A stretch of 64,000 nt of DNA from Empedobacter brevis NBRC 14943 = ATCC 43319 (GCF_000382425.1 NZ_KB908296.1:124001-188000); one strand, 5' to 3'. Counted from the stretch's first letter, positions 8,726-18,621 are shown. The notes: generated from the letters alone by a model not told the origin. Translations and numbers: made by a program.

Positions 8726-8811
8726 ATAAATTTAAAATATTTTCCATTATTTTTTTAAGCAATTGATTTTTATTCAATTATTTTTTATCAAAAAAATGAA
8801 AAGTTCATAAA

Positions 8812-10308
8812 ATGGAATGGTTATCATCACTTTTACAGATCTGGAATTTTATTAAAGAATGGTACTGGATTCCTTTGTCTTTTTTCTATATCATGGTTTT
8901 AACAACTATTCTAATAGAAAACAGAAACCCAACAAAGACAATTGCATGGATATTAGTGATTGTTTTTCTCCCTTTTATAGGGATTATTCTGTACTTTTTC
9001 TTTGGACAAAAATTTAAGAAAGACGAATTTTTTAAACGTATAGACAAGAATCATCAACGGATTATCAATGAAAAATGGAGCGAATTGGATGAATTTGTTC
9101 AAGAAGATTTGTCCAAAGTAGAGCAGAGGATTGGAGCTTTTGCTCAAGTATACCGGTATTTGAATAATGCAAGGGTGGCTTATCCGTCAACGAAGAATAG
9201 AGTGAAATTATTGATTAATGGTGAGAAAAAGTTTCCCTTATTTTTAGAAGCCTTGAAAAATGCAAAAGATCATATTCATCTTGAGTATTATATTTTTGAT
9301 GAAGATCGTATTGGAAATGAGATTATTTCAATTCTTGAAGAAAAAGCAAAAAACGGAATAGAAGTCCGTGTAACTGCTGATGATTTTGGCTCTCCAAAAC
9401 TAAACAAACATCAAAAGAGATTGGAAGCTTCAGGAATAGAGTTTCAAACCTTTCTTCCTGTTCGGTTTTCATCTTTAGCAAATTCCAATTACCGTAATCA
9501 CCGAAAGATTCTGATTGTTGATGGGACAAAGGCATTTGTAGGAGGAATTAACATTAGCGACAAGTACATTAATCAAAATGGAGAAGAAAGCCCAGATAAT
9601 AAGATTTATTGGCGAGATACATCGGTGATGATTGAGGGAGAATCAATCAATAGTCTGCAATTACATTTTTATTTGAATTGGATGATGACGGAAGGAAAGA
9701 AGTTTAATATTTCAAATCCAAAATACTTTTATCCCGTAGAAAGTAGTTTTTTTGAAAATGATGCAACGGTTAGTTTCGGACTTTCTTCGCCAGGAAGTGA
9801 TGTGCATTCGGCTATGGAAGCGATGATTTTAGCAATTACTCTAGCAAAGAAGAAAGTACAGCTATGTACCCCTTATTTTATTCCAAGTGATGAATTTAAG
9901 ACAGCTATGATGATTGCTGTTTCTACAGGAGTGGAAGTAGAATTGATTATCCCCAAGAAAGGAGATTCTATTGTAGTTCAGCAGGCTTCTCTATCTTTCC
10001 TGAAACCTTTGATGAAACGTGGGGTAAAAGTTTATTTGTATGAAAAAGGATTTATTCATGCCAAAACAATTACGGTTGATGATCAATTGGCTTTTATTGG
10101 AACAGTAAATTTAGACTATCGCAGCTTCATGATTAATTTCGAGATTACATCAGTTATAGAGAATGACATATTGCTGAACCAAATGAGTAATCAGTTTGAA
10201 ATAGACCGAAATGATTCAGAACAATTGACAATTGACAAGTGGGAGAATAAACCTTGGTATAACCGAGCATTTGCTTCCGTTTGTAGATTATTGGCACCAA
10301 TATTATAG
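8812..10308 (+). CDS. cls: Cardiolipin synthase
   Basis: A 498-residue phospholipase D-superfamily enzyme that condenses two phosphatidylglycerols to cardiolipin at the inner membrane. Two N-terminal membrane segments (about 18-35 and 43-65) are followed by two HKD motifs, H230/K232/D237 in NHRKILIVD and H416/K418/D423 in IHAKTITVDD. Both are complete. Length matches the long bacterial ClsA class. It is monocistronic and convergent with the HdeD-like gene. Confidence 0.95.
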   Translation: MEWLSSLLQIWNFIKEWYWIPLSFFYIMVLTTILIENRNPTKTIAWILVIVFLPFIGIILYFFFGQKFKKDEFFKRIDKNHQRIINEKWSELDEFVQEDLSKVEQRIGAFAQVYRYLNNARVAYPSTKNRVKLLINGEKKFPLFLEALKNAKDHIHLEYYIFDEDRIGNEIISILEEKAKNGIEVRVTADDFGSPKLNKHQKRLEASGIEFQTFLPVRFSSLANSNYRNHRKILIVDGTKAFVGGINISDKYINQNGEESPDNKIYWRDTSVMIEGESINSLQLHFYLNWMMTEGKKFNISNPKYFYPVESSFFENDATVSFGLSSPGSDVHSAMEAMILAITLAKKKVQLCTPYFIPSDEFKTAMMIAVSTGVEVELIIPKKGDSIVVQQASLSFLKPLMKRGVKVYLYEKGFIHAKTITVDDQLAFIGTVNLDYRSFMINFEITSVIENDILLNQMSNQFEIDRNDSEQLTIDKWENKPWYNRAFASVCRLLAPIL

Positions 10309-10330
10309 ACAATAGAAAAAAGAAGATACG

Positions 10331-10361
10331 AAAAAGCCACTTCATTTAGAAATGGCTTTTT
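10331..10361. terminator. Shared terminator of cls and the HdeD-like gene
   Basis: AAAAAGCCA/TGGCTTTTT stem with an imperfect upper part, flanked by A-run and T-run, so it should serve both convergent genes. Confidence 0.8.
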
Positions 10362-10367
10362 TTGAAA

Positions 10368-11006
10368 TTATTGATTTTTAAAATCTTCGATTTCTTTTCT
10401 GATTTGTTCGTATCGACTTCTTAAATCATCTGATATATTATTTGGCAAATCTTTTATTTTTTTCAATTGAAGCGAAATAAAAATGGCAAATAATCCTGAT
10501 GAAATTACGGCTAATCCAAGCCATGCGACAGCAGTTAACCCGGCTAACTGTGGAGAGGATAGTAAGATCAACGAAATAATTAATCCTATGACAGCTAAAA
10601 ATAAAGACACTCCCCAATCTTTTACACCATAATTTTTCAAATCAAATGCATAACTAATCCCCGATATTGAACGGAATAAAATAAGGAATCCCACATAATA
10701 AGCAAAGACTTCTAAGCTTAAAATTGGATTGACCACCAACATAAATCCGACAATGGTTGTTACAATTCCATACGCTAGCGTCCAACCCCAACTATCGATT
10801 TCATCCTTGTTCGAGATAGAAAAGATGATTTCTGAAATTCCGGAAAACAAAAATGATACCGCAAAAAAGACCGAAAGAGCTACATATGAGGCCGTCGGGA
10901 AAGCGAAGCAATAAATGCCCATTCCTATAAACAATAATCCTATAAGAAGTAAAATCCACCAATACTTGATTGAATTTTTGATCGATTTATAAAAAGTTCT
11001 AGCCAT
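10368..11006 (-). CDS. HdeD-family (DUF308) membrane protein
   Basis: A 212-residue polytopic inner membrane protein with about six hydrophobic segments, among them IKYWWILLLIGLLFIGMGIY and a WTLAYGIVTTIVGFMLVVNP pair. The repeated G-hydrophobic pattern and WGWTL/WGVSL echoes are typical of DUF308/HdeD, linked in enterobacteria to acid resistance; that role has not been shown here. The C-terminal 30 residues are charged and cytosolic. It is single. Confidence 0.85.
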   Translation of the reverse strand: MARTFYKSIKNSIKYWWILLLIGLLFIGMGIYCFAFPTASYVALSVFFAVSFLFSGISEIIFSISNKDEIDSWGWTLAYGIVTTIVGFMLVVNPILSLEVFAYYVGFLILFRSISGISYAFDLKNYGVKDWGVSLFLAVIGLIISLILLSSPQLAGLTAVAWLGLAVISSGLFAIFISLQLKKIKDLPNNISDDLRSRYEQIRKEIEDFKNQ

Positions 11007-11149
11007 ATTGAAAAAGATATTTAAAATTATCTTCTATAAATTTAGTAAATATTATAAAAAAACGCATGGTTTATTGATTAATTTATAGTGAAACTATATT
11101 TCGGAGAATTCAGGATTTATTTCATGCCGGAATAAAATTAAAATACCCT

Positions 11150-11157
11150 TAAATTTG
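11150..11157 (+). promoter_or_regulatory. -7 box of the HMG-CoA synthase gene
   Basis: TAAATTTG, 25 nt before the ATG at 11183. No -33 TTTG at regular spacing. Confidence 0.45.
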
Positions 11158-11182
11158 ATGTTCGCTTTAAAAATAAACGAAA

Positions 11183-12508
11183 ATGAAGTATGGAATAGAG
11201 GCGGTTTCAATCTACGTTCCGCATATATATTTACCAATAAAAGATTTAGCAATTCAACGTCAGATTGACCCTGATAAACTTGAAATAGGATTAGGTTTAA
11301 AGAAAATGTCTGTTTTAGATGTTCACGAAGATACCGCTACAATTGCAGCGAATGCTTTGTTGAAATTAATCCATGATTTTGAAATTAATCCAAATGAAAT
11401 CGGACGGATTTATTTAGGAACAGAAAGTGCTTTAGACGGCGCAAAGCCAACAGCAACTTACGCAGTACAGTTGGTAGAATCTGTTTTAGCAAATAAGTTT
11501 GGCGAAAGACCGTTTAAACACACGGACGTTGTTGACATGATATTTGCTTGTGTAGGAGGAGTTGATGCCTTGCATAATTCGATTGATTATGTTCGGGTAA
11601 ATTCTGATAAAAAAGCAATTGTTATTGCAGCTGATTATGCAAAATATGGATTAGAGTCTACAGGAGAGTACACACAAGGAGCTGGTGCTGTGGCAATGTT
11701 AATCTCTGATCAACCAAATTTAATTACATTTGATCACCATTGGGGAATTGGAATGGAATCAGTTTTTGATTTTTTCAAACCTCATCAGGCAACTTCTAAT
11801 GCAACTATTTTGGAAACTTTAGGAACATCAAAATCAGAAATAGAGATATTTTCTGATGAACCTGTTTTCGAGGGACAGTATTCAAACGAATGTTACAAAA
11901 ATAGAGTAAGAGAAGCGTATTTCAACTTTAAAGAGAAAGCAGGAGTCGAAGGAAAATTATATGAAAATTGGCGTTATATTGCGTTTCATTTACCGTATGC
12001 ATTTCAGGGAAAAAGAATGTTTTCGGATGTTTTTGCTTTAGAAAATGGACAAGATAACTCGAACGATCAGTTAAAAATAGTTTCAAAATCTGAAGCATAT
12101 AAAACATTGATCAAAGAAAAAGTAGAACCAACCCAACGTGCTTCTTCGGAAATCGGAAATATGTACACAGCTTCCATTTTTGCAGCATTTTTATCAGCTT
12201 TGCAAGTTAGCGCTGACACGAATGAAGAATTGACAGGAAAAACAATCGGGTTTATTGCATATGGTTCAGGATCTAAATCAAAAGTGTTCCAAGGACAAAT
12301 TGGTGAAGGATGGAAAAACGTCATAAATAAAGTTGATCTGTTCAATTATTTGAATCAAAGAGAGGCTATTACGTTTGAACAATACCAAGATTTACACAAT
12401 AAGAATTTGAAAATTTCGATCAATGCTTCAAAAGGTTTTGCTTTGGATAGAATTGAAACTGAAAATCTAGACTTAAAAGGGGCTAGGTATTATACATTCA
12501 AAGGATAA
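11183..12508 (+). CDS. Hydroxymethylglutaryl-CoA synthase
   Basis: A 441-residue thiolase-fold enzyme that joins acetyl-CoA and acetoacetyl-CoA to HMG-CoA, the first committed step of the mevalonate route. The active-site set is visible: E81 in GTESALDGAKP, nucleophile C123 in FACVGGVDAL and H269 in AFHLPYAF. The GEYTQGAGAVAMLI strand also fits. It is longer than the roughly 390-residue Gram-positive MvaS, mainly near the C-terminus. A mevalonate kinase and UppS lie further along this window, which supports a mevalonate pathway. It is monocistronic with a perfect terminator. Confidence 0.92.
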   Translation: MKYGIEAVSIYVPHIYLPIKDLAIQRQIDPDKLEIGLGLKKMSVLDVHEDTATIAANALLKLIHDFEINPNEIGRIYLGTESALDGAKPTATYAVQLVESVLANKFGERPFKHTDVVDMIFACVGGVDALHNSIDYVRVNSDKKAIVIAADYAKYGLESTGEYTQGAGAVAMLISDQPNLITFDHHWGIGMESVFDFFKPHQATSNATILETLGTSKSEIEIFSDEPVFEGQYSNECYKNRVREAYFNFKEKAGVEGKLYENWRYIAFHLPYAFQGKRMFSDVFALENGQDNSNDQLKIVSKSEAYKTLIKEKVEPTQRASSEIGNMYTASIFAAFLSALQVSADTNEELTGKTIGFIAYGSGSKSKVFQGQIGEGWKNVINKVDLFNYLNQREAITFEQYQDLHNKNLKISINASKGFALDRIETENLDLKGARYYTFKG

Positions 12509-12523
12509 TTTATACCCTTTATT

Positions 12524-12564
12524 AAACTAAAAAAGAGTTCTTTCTAAGAACTCTTTTTTAGTTT
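12524..12564. terminator. Perfect bidirectional terminator, HMG-CoA synthase / MATE
   Basis: Two 19-nt arms (core GAGTTCTT/AAGAACTC) around a 3-nt loop, with A6 and T6 runs inside the arms. It serves both convergent genes and reaches the MATE stop codon. Confidence 0.9.
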
Positions 12565-13988
12565 TAAATCATTTTCAGTTTCCATTTTCCTCGTTTAAAA
12601 AGGACAAATGCCAATATAGCAATAAAGGTTTCTGAAACAGGAATTGCAATAAAAACCCCCTCTTCTTTCAAGTTAAAATAATAGGAAAGAACATAAGCTA
12701 ATGGAATTTGAAACAACCAAAAACCAACCAAATTAATTAAGGTGGGAGTCATTGTATCGCCGGCTCCATTAAATGCATTCATCATTACCATTCCAATTCC
12801 GTACAATAAAAAACCGCTCGCTAAAACATACATTCCTTCTTTCGCAACAAGTTTGATATGTGCTTCCGTTGTAAAAATAGAAACCAAGTAATTGCTCAGT
12901 CCATAAAAAATAACACTTACAATTAACATGTAAATAATGTTGAATTTCATCGTCATTAATACCGATTTTTCAGCTTTTTCGGGGGCTTTATTTCCTAAAT
13001 TTTGACCAACTAAAGTCGCAGCAGCATTGCTTAATCCCCATGCCGGTAACATGAAAAACATCATTAGTCGTAAAGCTGTTTGATAACCGGATGAAGCAAT
13101 TTCTCCTCCGGTTTGAGCAACAATTCGAGCCAAAATAATCCAACTGCAACTCGCTATAATGTATTGAACAATTGCAGGAACAGCTATTCGCACAATATTG
13201 AGAATTAACTTAGATTTTGGAATAAAGTAAGACCATTTTATCTGAATCAAAGAGTCTTTTTTCATTAAGCAGTACAATTGATAAATAACACCGCAGCTTC
13301 TACCGATTGCAGTAGATAAAGCAGCTCCTTCTAATCCCATTTCAGGGAAAAAGAACCAACCACGAACAAGAATCGGACATAAAATAATGTTGATTCCATT
13401 TGCCAGCCATAAACTTTTCATGGCAATGGCAGCATTTCCTGCACCACGAAAGATTCCATTGATTAAGAACAATAAAACAATGCTTAAGCAGCTTGCCATC
13501 ATGATTCTTGTAAAATTCTTACCATATTCAGCAGCAGCTTCGGTTGAGCCCATCCAAATCAGTAAATCCTTTGAGAAAATAAATCCCAAAATACTTAATA
13601 GAACAGTAATGATTATTGCTAATAATATTGCCTGCGAAGCACTTTCTGAAGCTTTTTCGGGTTTCTTTTCTCCAACTCTTCGTGCAATAATGGCGGTTGC
13701 GGCCATACTTATCCCGATTGAAATAGAATAGACAATTGTCAACAATGATTCTGTTAAACCAACTGTTTGTATGGCAAATGCACTTTCTTTTAAATGGCCT
13801 ACAAAATATAAATCGACCAAAGCAAAAACAGATTCCATCACCATTTCGAACATCATCGGAATGGCCAATAAAAACACTGATTTTTTGATTGGCATCGCGG
13901 TTAAATCTAAGTTTTCGCTTGAAAAAGATTGTTTAATCAACGAAAAAATAGACCCAATTTTGGCTGTTAAAGACTTTTCTACAGTCAT
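12564..13988 (-). CDS. MATE-family multidrug/Na+ antiporter
   Basis: 474 residues with about 12 membrane segments in two bundles. It begins with a 35-residue hydrophilic lead and then LAIPMMFEMVMESVFALVDLYFVGHL, the standard MatE segment 1 pattern. Later segments include GLSNAAATLVGQNLGNKAPEKAE, the hallmark loop of the second bundle. It would export cationic drugs or metabolites with Na+ or H+. The inhibitor range cannot be read from sequence. It is monocistronic with a possible 120-nt leader. Confidence 0.92.
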   Translation of the reverse strand: MTVEKSLTAKIGSIFSLIKQSFSSENLDLTAMPIKKSVFLLAIPMMFEMVMESVFALVDLYFVGHLKESAFAIQTVGLTESLLTIVYSISIGISMAATAIIARRVGEKKPEKASESASQAILLAIIITVLLSILGFIFSKDLLIWMGSTEAAAEYGKNFTRIMMASCLSIVLLFLINGIFRGAGNAAIAMKSLWLANGINIILCPILVRGWFFFPEMGLEGAALSTAIGRSCGVIYQLYCLMKKDSLIQIKWSYFIPKSKLILNIVRIAVPAIVQYIIASCSWIILARIVAQTGGEIASSGYQTALRLMMFFMLPAWGLSNAAATLVGQNLGNKAPEKAEKSVLMTMKFNIIYMLIVSVIFYGLSNYLVSIFTTEAHIKLVAKEGMYVLASGFLLYGIGMVMMNAFNGAGDTMTPTLINLVGFWLFQIPLAYVLSYYFNLKEEGVFIAIPVSETFIAILAFVLFKRGKWKLKMI

Positions 13989-14108
13989 TTTTTTAGATTT
14001 TACAAATTAAAATAATTGATAAAAATTAAATCCAAATGAAGTAAACGTTAAGTTGCCGCGAAGTTTTAAGCATTCATTTAAATTTAAAAATCTGAGAGAG
14101 ATTTCGCA

Positions 14109-14137
14109 CAAATGTAAATCATTTTTTTCAATACCAA
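14109..14137 (-). promoter_or_regulatory. Promoter of the MATE gene
   Basis: On the minus strand, TTG (14137-14135), 18 nt, then TACATTTG (14116-14109). It predicts a leader of about 115 nt before the ATG at 13988. I found no riboswitch in the leader. Confidence 0.5.
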
Positions 14138-14189
14138 TTTATGTTTTTGGATTTATTATCTTTACCAAAACAGCTATATATCAAAAGAA

Positions 14190-16304
14190 ATGAAAAAAAC
14201 TACTTTTATTTTATTAAACGTTGCCCTTATGATAGGAGTGAATGCTCAAAGCTATAAGAAAAAGTACCCGGAAACGAAAAAAATTGACCATGTTGACACG
14301 TATTTTGGAGAGGAAGTACAAGATCCATATCGTTGGTTAGAAAATGACTTGTCTGAGGAGACAAAGAAATGGGTGATTGAACAAAATAAAGCGACTTATG
14401 CTTATTTGAATGAAATTCCATTGCGTACGCAATTAAAAAAATCGTTGACGGATATTTGGAATTATGAGAAAATTTCAACACCATTTAAAGAAGGAGATTA
14501 CACCTATTACTACAAAAATGATGGTTTACAACAACATTCAGTTTTATACCGCAAATTAGGAGAAAACGGAACAGAAGAAGTTTTCTTAGACCCAAATAAA
14601 TTTTCGAAAGACGGATCTGTTTCATTAGCAGATGTTAGCTTCTCAAAAGACGGAAGCTTAGTTGCTTACTCTATTTCAGAAGGAGGTTCGGACTGGAGAA
14701 AAGTTATCGTATTAAATACAAAAGATAAAAAACAAGTTGGAGAAACATTGATCGATGTTAAATTTTCAGGAACAGCTTGGAAAGGAAACGATGGGTTCTA
14801 TTATTCATCTTATGATAAACCGAAAGGATCTGAATTATCTGAAAAAACAGATCAACACAAATTATATTACCATAAATTAGGAACAGCTCAGAAAAAAGAT
14901 CAATTGATTTTTGGTGGATCTGAGATTCCTCGCCGTTATGTCGGAGCCTATTTAACAGACGATGAACGTTTCTTGATTATTACAGCTGCAAATACAACGA
15001 CTGGTAATGAGTTGTATTATAAGGATTTATCCCAAGCAAATAGCTCAATCAAAACAATTGTAAATAATTTTGAGACGAACACTTCTGTCATTGATAATGA
15101 TGGAGAAACATTCTACATCTTTACGAATAATAAAGCGCCAAATAATAAAGTGGTAAAAGCGACGATTTCTGATTTAAGTGAAGCTGCATGGACAACTGTT
15201 ATTCCTGAAACTGAAAATGTGTTATCTGTATCGACAGGAGGTGGATATTTATTTGCGAAATATTTGAAAGATGCAATTTCTGTTGTTGAACAATATAAAT
15301 ATGACGGATCAAAAGTTCGTCAAATCGAATTGCCGGGAGTGGGTTCTGCTTCAGGATTTGGAGGGAAAAAATCAGAAAAAGAAATTTATTTCGGATTCTC
15401 TAATTATATCACACCATCTACTAGCTACAAATACAATGTAGAAACAGGTTCATCAGATGTTTACATCAAACCAAATGTGAAATTTAATTCGGATGATTAC
15501 ATTTCTGAACAAGTTTTCTATACTTCAAAAGATGGAACAAAAGTTCCGATGATTATTACCTATAAGAAAGGTTTAAAGAAAAATGGGAAAAATCCTACAA
15601 TCGTTTATGGTTATGGAGGATTCAACATTAGTTTAACACCGGGATTTAGCCCTGCTACAGCAGCTTGGATTGAAAATGGTGGAGTTTACGCTGTTCCAAA
15701 CTTACGAGGAGGTGGAGAGTATGGAAAAAAATGGCACGACGGAGGTCGTCAATTCAATAAATTGAATGTATTTAACGATTTCATAGCAGCAGCAGAATAC
15801 CTTCAGAAAAATAACTATACTTCACCAGATTTTACAGCTTTATCCGGAGGTTCTAATGGAGGATTATTAGTCGGAGCAACAGAAACAATCAATCCAAAAG
15901 TGGCAAAAGTAGCTTTACCAGCAGTTGGTGTTTTAGATATGCTACGTTATCATACATTCACTGCCGGAGCAGGTTGGGGATACGACTACGGAACGGCTGA
16001 TGACAGCAAAGAAATGTTCGATTATTTAAAAGGATATTCACCTGTTCATAATGTAAAAGAAGGAACATGTTATCCGGCAACATTGGTCACAACAGGAGAT
16101 CATGATGATCGTGTAGTTCCTGCGCATTCGTACAAATTCGCTGCGAATTTGCAAGCAAAACAAGGATGTAATAATCCGGTTTTAATCCGAATTGAAACAA
16201 AAGCAGGTCATGGAGCAGGTCGTTCAACAGAAGTTGTAATCAATGAAACGGCTGATAAATATGCGTTCACTTTGTGGAACATGGGAATAAAGAAATTGAA
16301 ATAA
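14190..16304 (+). CDS. Prolyl oligopeptidase (S9A), secreted
   Basis: A 704-residue serine peptidase cleaving after proline in short peptides. A signal peptide (cleavage after about A19, GVNAQ) sends it to the periplasm. KIDHVDTYFGEEVQDPYRWLE (31-51) is the classic S9A opening. The beta-propeller spans about 75-430. The hydrolase domain carries S555 in SGGSNGG, D640 in GDHDDRVVP and H674 in AGHGAG. Length and layout are those of the Elizabethkingia (Flavobacterium) meningoseptica prolyl endopeptidase. It is single, and is the first of five large peptidases in the window. Confidence 0.97.
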   Translation: MKKTTFILLNVALMIGVNAQSYKKKYPETKKIDHVDTYFGEEVQDPYRWLENDLSEETKKWVIEQNKATYAYLNEIPLRTQLKKSLTDIWNYEKISTPFKEGDYTYYYKNDGLQQHSVLYRKLGENGTEEVFLDPNKFSKDGSVSLADVSFSKDGSLVAYSISEGGSDWRKVIVLNTKDKKQVGETLIDVKFSGTAWKGNDGFYYSSYDKPKGSELSEKTDQHKLYYHKLGTAQKKDQLIFGGSEIPRRYVGAYLTDDERFLIITAANTTTGNELYYKDLSQANSSIKTIVNNFETNTSVIDNDGETFYIFTNNKAPNNKVVKATISDLSEAAWTTVIPETENVLSVSTGGGYLFAKYLKDAISVVEQYKYDGSKVRQIELPGVGSASGFGGKKSEKEIYFGFSNYITPSTSYKYNVETGSSDVYIKPNVKFNSDDYISEQVFYTSKDGTKVPMIITYKKGLKKNGKNPTIVYGYGGFNISLTPGFSPATAAWIENGGVYAVPNLRGGGEYGKKWHDGGRQFNKLNVFNDFIAAAEYLQKNNYTSPDFTALSGGSNGGLLVGATETINPKVAKVALPAVGVLDMLRYHTFTAGAGWGYDYGTADDSKEMFDYLKGYSPVHNVKEGTCYPATLVTTGDHDDRVVPAHSYKFAANLQAKQGCNNPVLIRIETKAGHGAGRSTEVVINETADKYAFTLWNMGIKKLK

Positions 16305-16326
16305 ATTCAATTTTAATAAATACAAG

Positions 16327-16357
16327 AAATCCATCTGATTATTCAGGTGGATTTTTT
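16327..16357 (+). terminator. Terminator of the prolyl oligopeptidase gene
   Basis: AAATCCATCTG pairs with CAGGTGGATTT (one T-G pair), 6-nt loop, then a T-run. Confidence 0.85.
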
Positions 16358-16381
16358 TAATTTTATCCAAAATATAAACGA

Positions 16382-17218
16382 ATGAAAAAATTATTTACTC
16401 TACTTATCCTATGTTCAACTTTTGCTTTTGGACAGCATATAAAGAAAGCGACTTTTGTTTTAACGGATGGCAAAATCTTAGAAGTAGAAGATGTTGTTTA
16501 TGGAGATAAAGTTTATGAGTATAAGATTAAAAAAAAATCTAATCTGGCTATAACAAAAGAGTCTGTTTCAGAAATTATTTTTGATTCTATTGACTTTACG
16601 AAACAAGTAGAGCAAAGAACATATTTTGAAGTAAGAAATATGTATTATGAAAATGATTTGCCTGAAGGAGTTTATGAAACAATTGAAGATTTTTACAAAA
16701 AAAGTCCATCATCAACTGAAAAATTAGTAGGAAAAGAAGAAGGCGGGAAATTTTATGAAAATTCAAATGATTTAATGGCATTTAACTATTCAAAAAGTGG
16801 AGATATTATAAAAAATGCTTTTGCAATTGTTTATAAAGGAATTCTTTTTTTCGGAATAAAAGCAAGTAATAAACATGAATCCAAAAGGATGAAAGGAGCT
16901 TTTGCAATTACTTATTCAAAGAATTATTACATTAAAGTAAAATATGCTACACCTGAATATTTTTATACAGAAATCTCTTCAATTCCCGCTGGTAAAGCAA
17001 TTGGAATAATGGGATCTGCTAATTATTATGGAACTAGCTATAGCTTAATGAATAGTAAATATCCTTTCATTTTAGTAAACAAGGAGCAAAAATTTTATAC
17101 GGTTAAGAATTGTAAGCGATTCAATGAATATTTTAAAGATAATCTAAATAAAAAAATTTCTTGTGGAAAGGATGATGATTTTTTAAGTGATGTCAGAGAA
17201 TTGATGATAGACAATTAA
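16382..17218 (+). CDS. Secreted protein of unknown function
   Basis: 278 residues with a signal peptide (MKKLFTLLILCSTFAFGQ, cleavage near 17-18). I do not recognise the family. After the signal comes a short beta unit, ATFVLTDGKILEVEDVVYGDKVYEY, of the kind in which a DGK(I/V) hairpin repeats in Bacteroidota secreted proteins. The middle is rich in aromatic and lysine residues, and two cysteines (in VKNCKRF and KISCGKD) near the end could form a disulphide. It follows the prolyl oligopeptidase terminator and is 41 nt before adh. A role cannot be proposed. Confidence 0.75.
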   Translation: MKKLFTLLILCSTFAFGQHIKKATFVLTDGKILEVEDVVYGDKVYEYKIKKKSNLAITKESVSEIIFDSIDFTKQVEQRTYFEVRNMYYENDLPEGVYETIEDFYKKSPSSTEKLVGKEEGGKFYENSNDLMAFNYSKSGDIIKNAFAIVYKGILFFGIKASNKHESKRMKGAFAITYSKNYYIKVKYATPEYFYTEISSIPAGKAIGIMGSANYYGTSYSLMNSKYPFILVNKEQKFYTVKNCKRFNEYFKDNLNKKISCGKDDDFLSDVRELMIDN

Positions 17219-17259
17219 AATTGTATAGAATACAAACAAATAATAAAAATATATAAAAA

Positions 17260-18309
17260 ATGAATACAAAAGTATATGCAGCATTTAACGAAACAGACGC
17301 ATTAGGCCCACATACCATAGAGCGTCGTCAGCTATCGCCAAAAGATATTTTTATTGATATCGAATATTGTGGTGTTTGTCACAGTGACATTCATACCGCG
17401 AAAGGGGATTGGGGAAAACCAAATTACCCTGTTGTTCCCGGACACGAAATTATTGGTCGGGTAAAAGAAATAGGCTCGGAAGTGACGAAATTCAAAGTTG
17501 GAGATCTGGTTGGGGTAGGTTGTATGGTCGAGTCTTGTCAACATTGTCATTCTTGTGACGAAGGTTTAGAACAATATTGTGAGAATGGGTTTACAGGTAC
17601 TTATAATTCTAAAAATTCAAAATATGGAGGAGTGACTTATGGTGGTTATTCAGAAAATGTTGTAGTAGAAGAAGATTTTGTGCTTCATGTCCCGGAAAAT
17701 ATTGATGTGAAAGCAGCAGCTCCGTTATTATGTGCCGGAATTACGACTTGGTCGCCTTTGCGTCATTGGAAAGTAAAAGCTGGTGATAAAGTAGGCGTAA
17801 TCGGACTAGGTGGTTTGGGACATATGGGGGTTAAATTTGCTAAAGCAATGGGCGCTCATGTTGTGATGATTACAACTTCGGAATCAAAAGGAGAAGACGC
17901 TAAGAAATTAGGAGCTGATGAAGTTTTAATTTCGAAAGATGCAGATCAAATGAAAGCTCATCAAAATACATTTGATTTTTTGTTGAATACAATTCCTGTG
18001 AAACACGATGTTAACCCCTATTTAGCATTGTTAAAGTTAGACAAAACCATGTGTATGGTAGGAGCAATAGAACCTTTAGACGCTGTTCATGGCGGTTTAT
18101 TGATTATGAAACGTCGAAATTTAGCAGGTTCTTTAATTGGAGGAATTAAAGAAACGCAGGAAATGCTTGATTTTTGCGGAGAACATAATATTGTTTCTGA
18201 TATTGAAATGATCGATATTCAGAACATCAATACAGCTTACGAGCGTATGATGAAATCGGATGTTAAATATCGTTTTGTGATTGACATCAAATCGTTGAAA
18301 GAATCTTAG
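17260..18309 (+). CDS. Zinc-dependent NAD(P) alcohol/aldehyde reductase (YahK/CAD-like)
   Basis: A 349-residue medium-chain dehydrogenase. Catalytic zinc ligands are C40 and H62 (CGVCHSDIHTAKG; PGHEIIGRV). The structural zinc is bound by C93, C96, C99 and C107. A Rossmann domain follows with GLGGLGHMGVKFAKAMG (about 185-201). The pattern is that of broad aldehyde reductases close to E. coli YahK, probably NADP-dependent since T/S rather than D follows the second strand. It would reduce aldehydes in the cytosol. It is single, with a bidirectional terminator. Confidence 0.92.
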   Translation: MNTKVYAAFNETDALGPHTIERRQLSPKDIFIDIEYCGVCHSDIHTAKGDWGKPNYPVVPGHEIIGRVKEIGSEVTKFKVGDLVGVGCMVESCQHCHSCDEGLEQYCENGFTGTYNSKNSKYGGVTYGGYSENVVVEEDFVLHVPENIDVKAAAPLLCAGITTWSPLRHWKVKAGDKVGVIGLGGLGHMGVKFAKAMGAHVVMITTSESKGEDAKKLGADEVLISKDADQMKAHQNTFDFLLNTIPVKHDVNPYLALLKLDKTMCMVGAIEPLDAVHGGLLIMKRRNLAGSLIGGIKETQEMLDFCGEHNIVSDIEMIDIQNINTAYERMMKSDVKYRFVIDIKSLKES

Positions 18310-18322
18310 TCATTCCTATAAA

Positions 18323-18361
18323 AAACTAAAAAATCCGCTTATCTAGCGGATTTTTTAGTTT
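18323..18361. terminator. Bidirectional terminator, adh / small lipoprotein
   Basis: Two 17-nt arms (core AATCCGCT/AGCGGATT) around TTATCTA-type loop bases, with A6 and T6 runs in the arms. It serves the convergent adh and lipoprotein genes. Confidence 0.9.
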
Positions 18362-18375
18362 AGGTTTTTGATTTT

Positions 18376-18594
18376 TTATTTCGTTGCAGCATCTTTAGAA
18401 GCCTCCGCTGGTTGTACAATTTTAGAAGAGTCTACAGTCACACCTTCTACAGAATCTGCAGCAGGAATTTCGGTTTTCTCTACAATAACAGAGTCTTCTA
18501 CAACAGTTGTAGGTTCTCCTGCTTTAGGTTGTTGTTTGCATGATAATGCTGTAAAAGAAATCGCCACGAAAGCGAATAATACTATTTTTTTCAT
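18376..18594 (-). CDS. Small lipoprotein, tandem copy 1
   Basis: 72 residues. The lipoprotein signal MKKIVLFAFVAISFTALSC is cleaved before C19. The mature part is a low-complexity, acidic chain with many V, S, T, D and E and no fold I can name (TVVEDSVIVEKTEIPAADS; VDSSKIV). It lies 27 nt after a second lipoprotein of the same style, and the repeated DSV/DSS wording suggests the two are related. The antisense frame 18368-18598 is a shadow. Function unknown. Confidence 0.75.
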   Translation of the reverse strand: MKKIVLFAFVAISFTALSCKQQPKAGEPTTVVEDSVIVEKTEIPAADSVEGVTVDSSKIVQPAEASKDAATK

Positions 18595-18621
18595 CTGATC
18601 TGACTTTAATTTATTCTACAA

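Noticed and set aside
13387-13731. 114-codon plus-strand frame opposite the MATE gene
   Set aside because: Antisense shadow of a membrane protein.
13989-14108. Possible riboswitch in the MATE leader (CTGAGA on the plus strand)
   Set aside because: A TPP-like CTGAGA is on the wrong strand, and no partner motifs are present.
18368-18598. 76-codon plus-strand frame opposite the small lipoprotein
   Set aside because: The minus-strand frame has a full lipoprotein signal; the plus frame mirrors its low-complexity tail.
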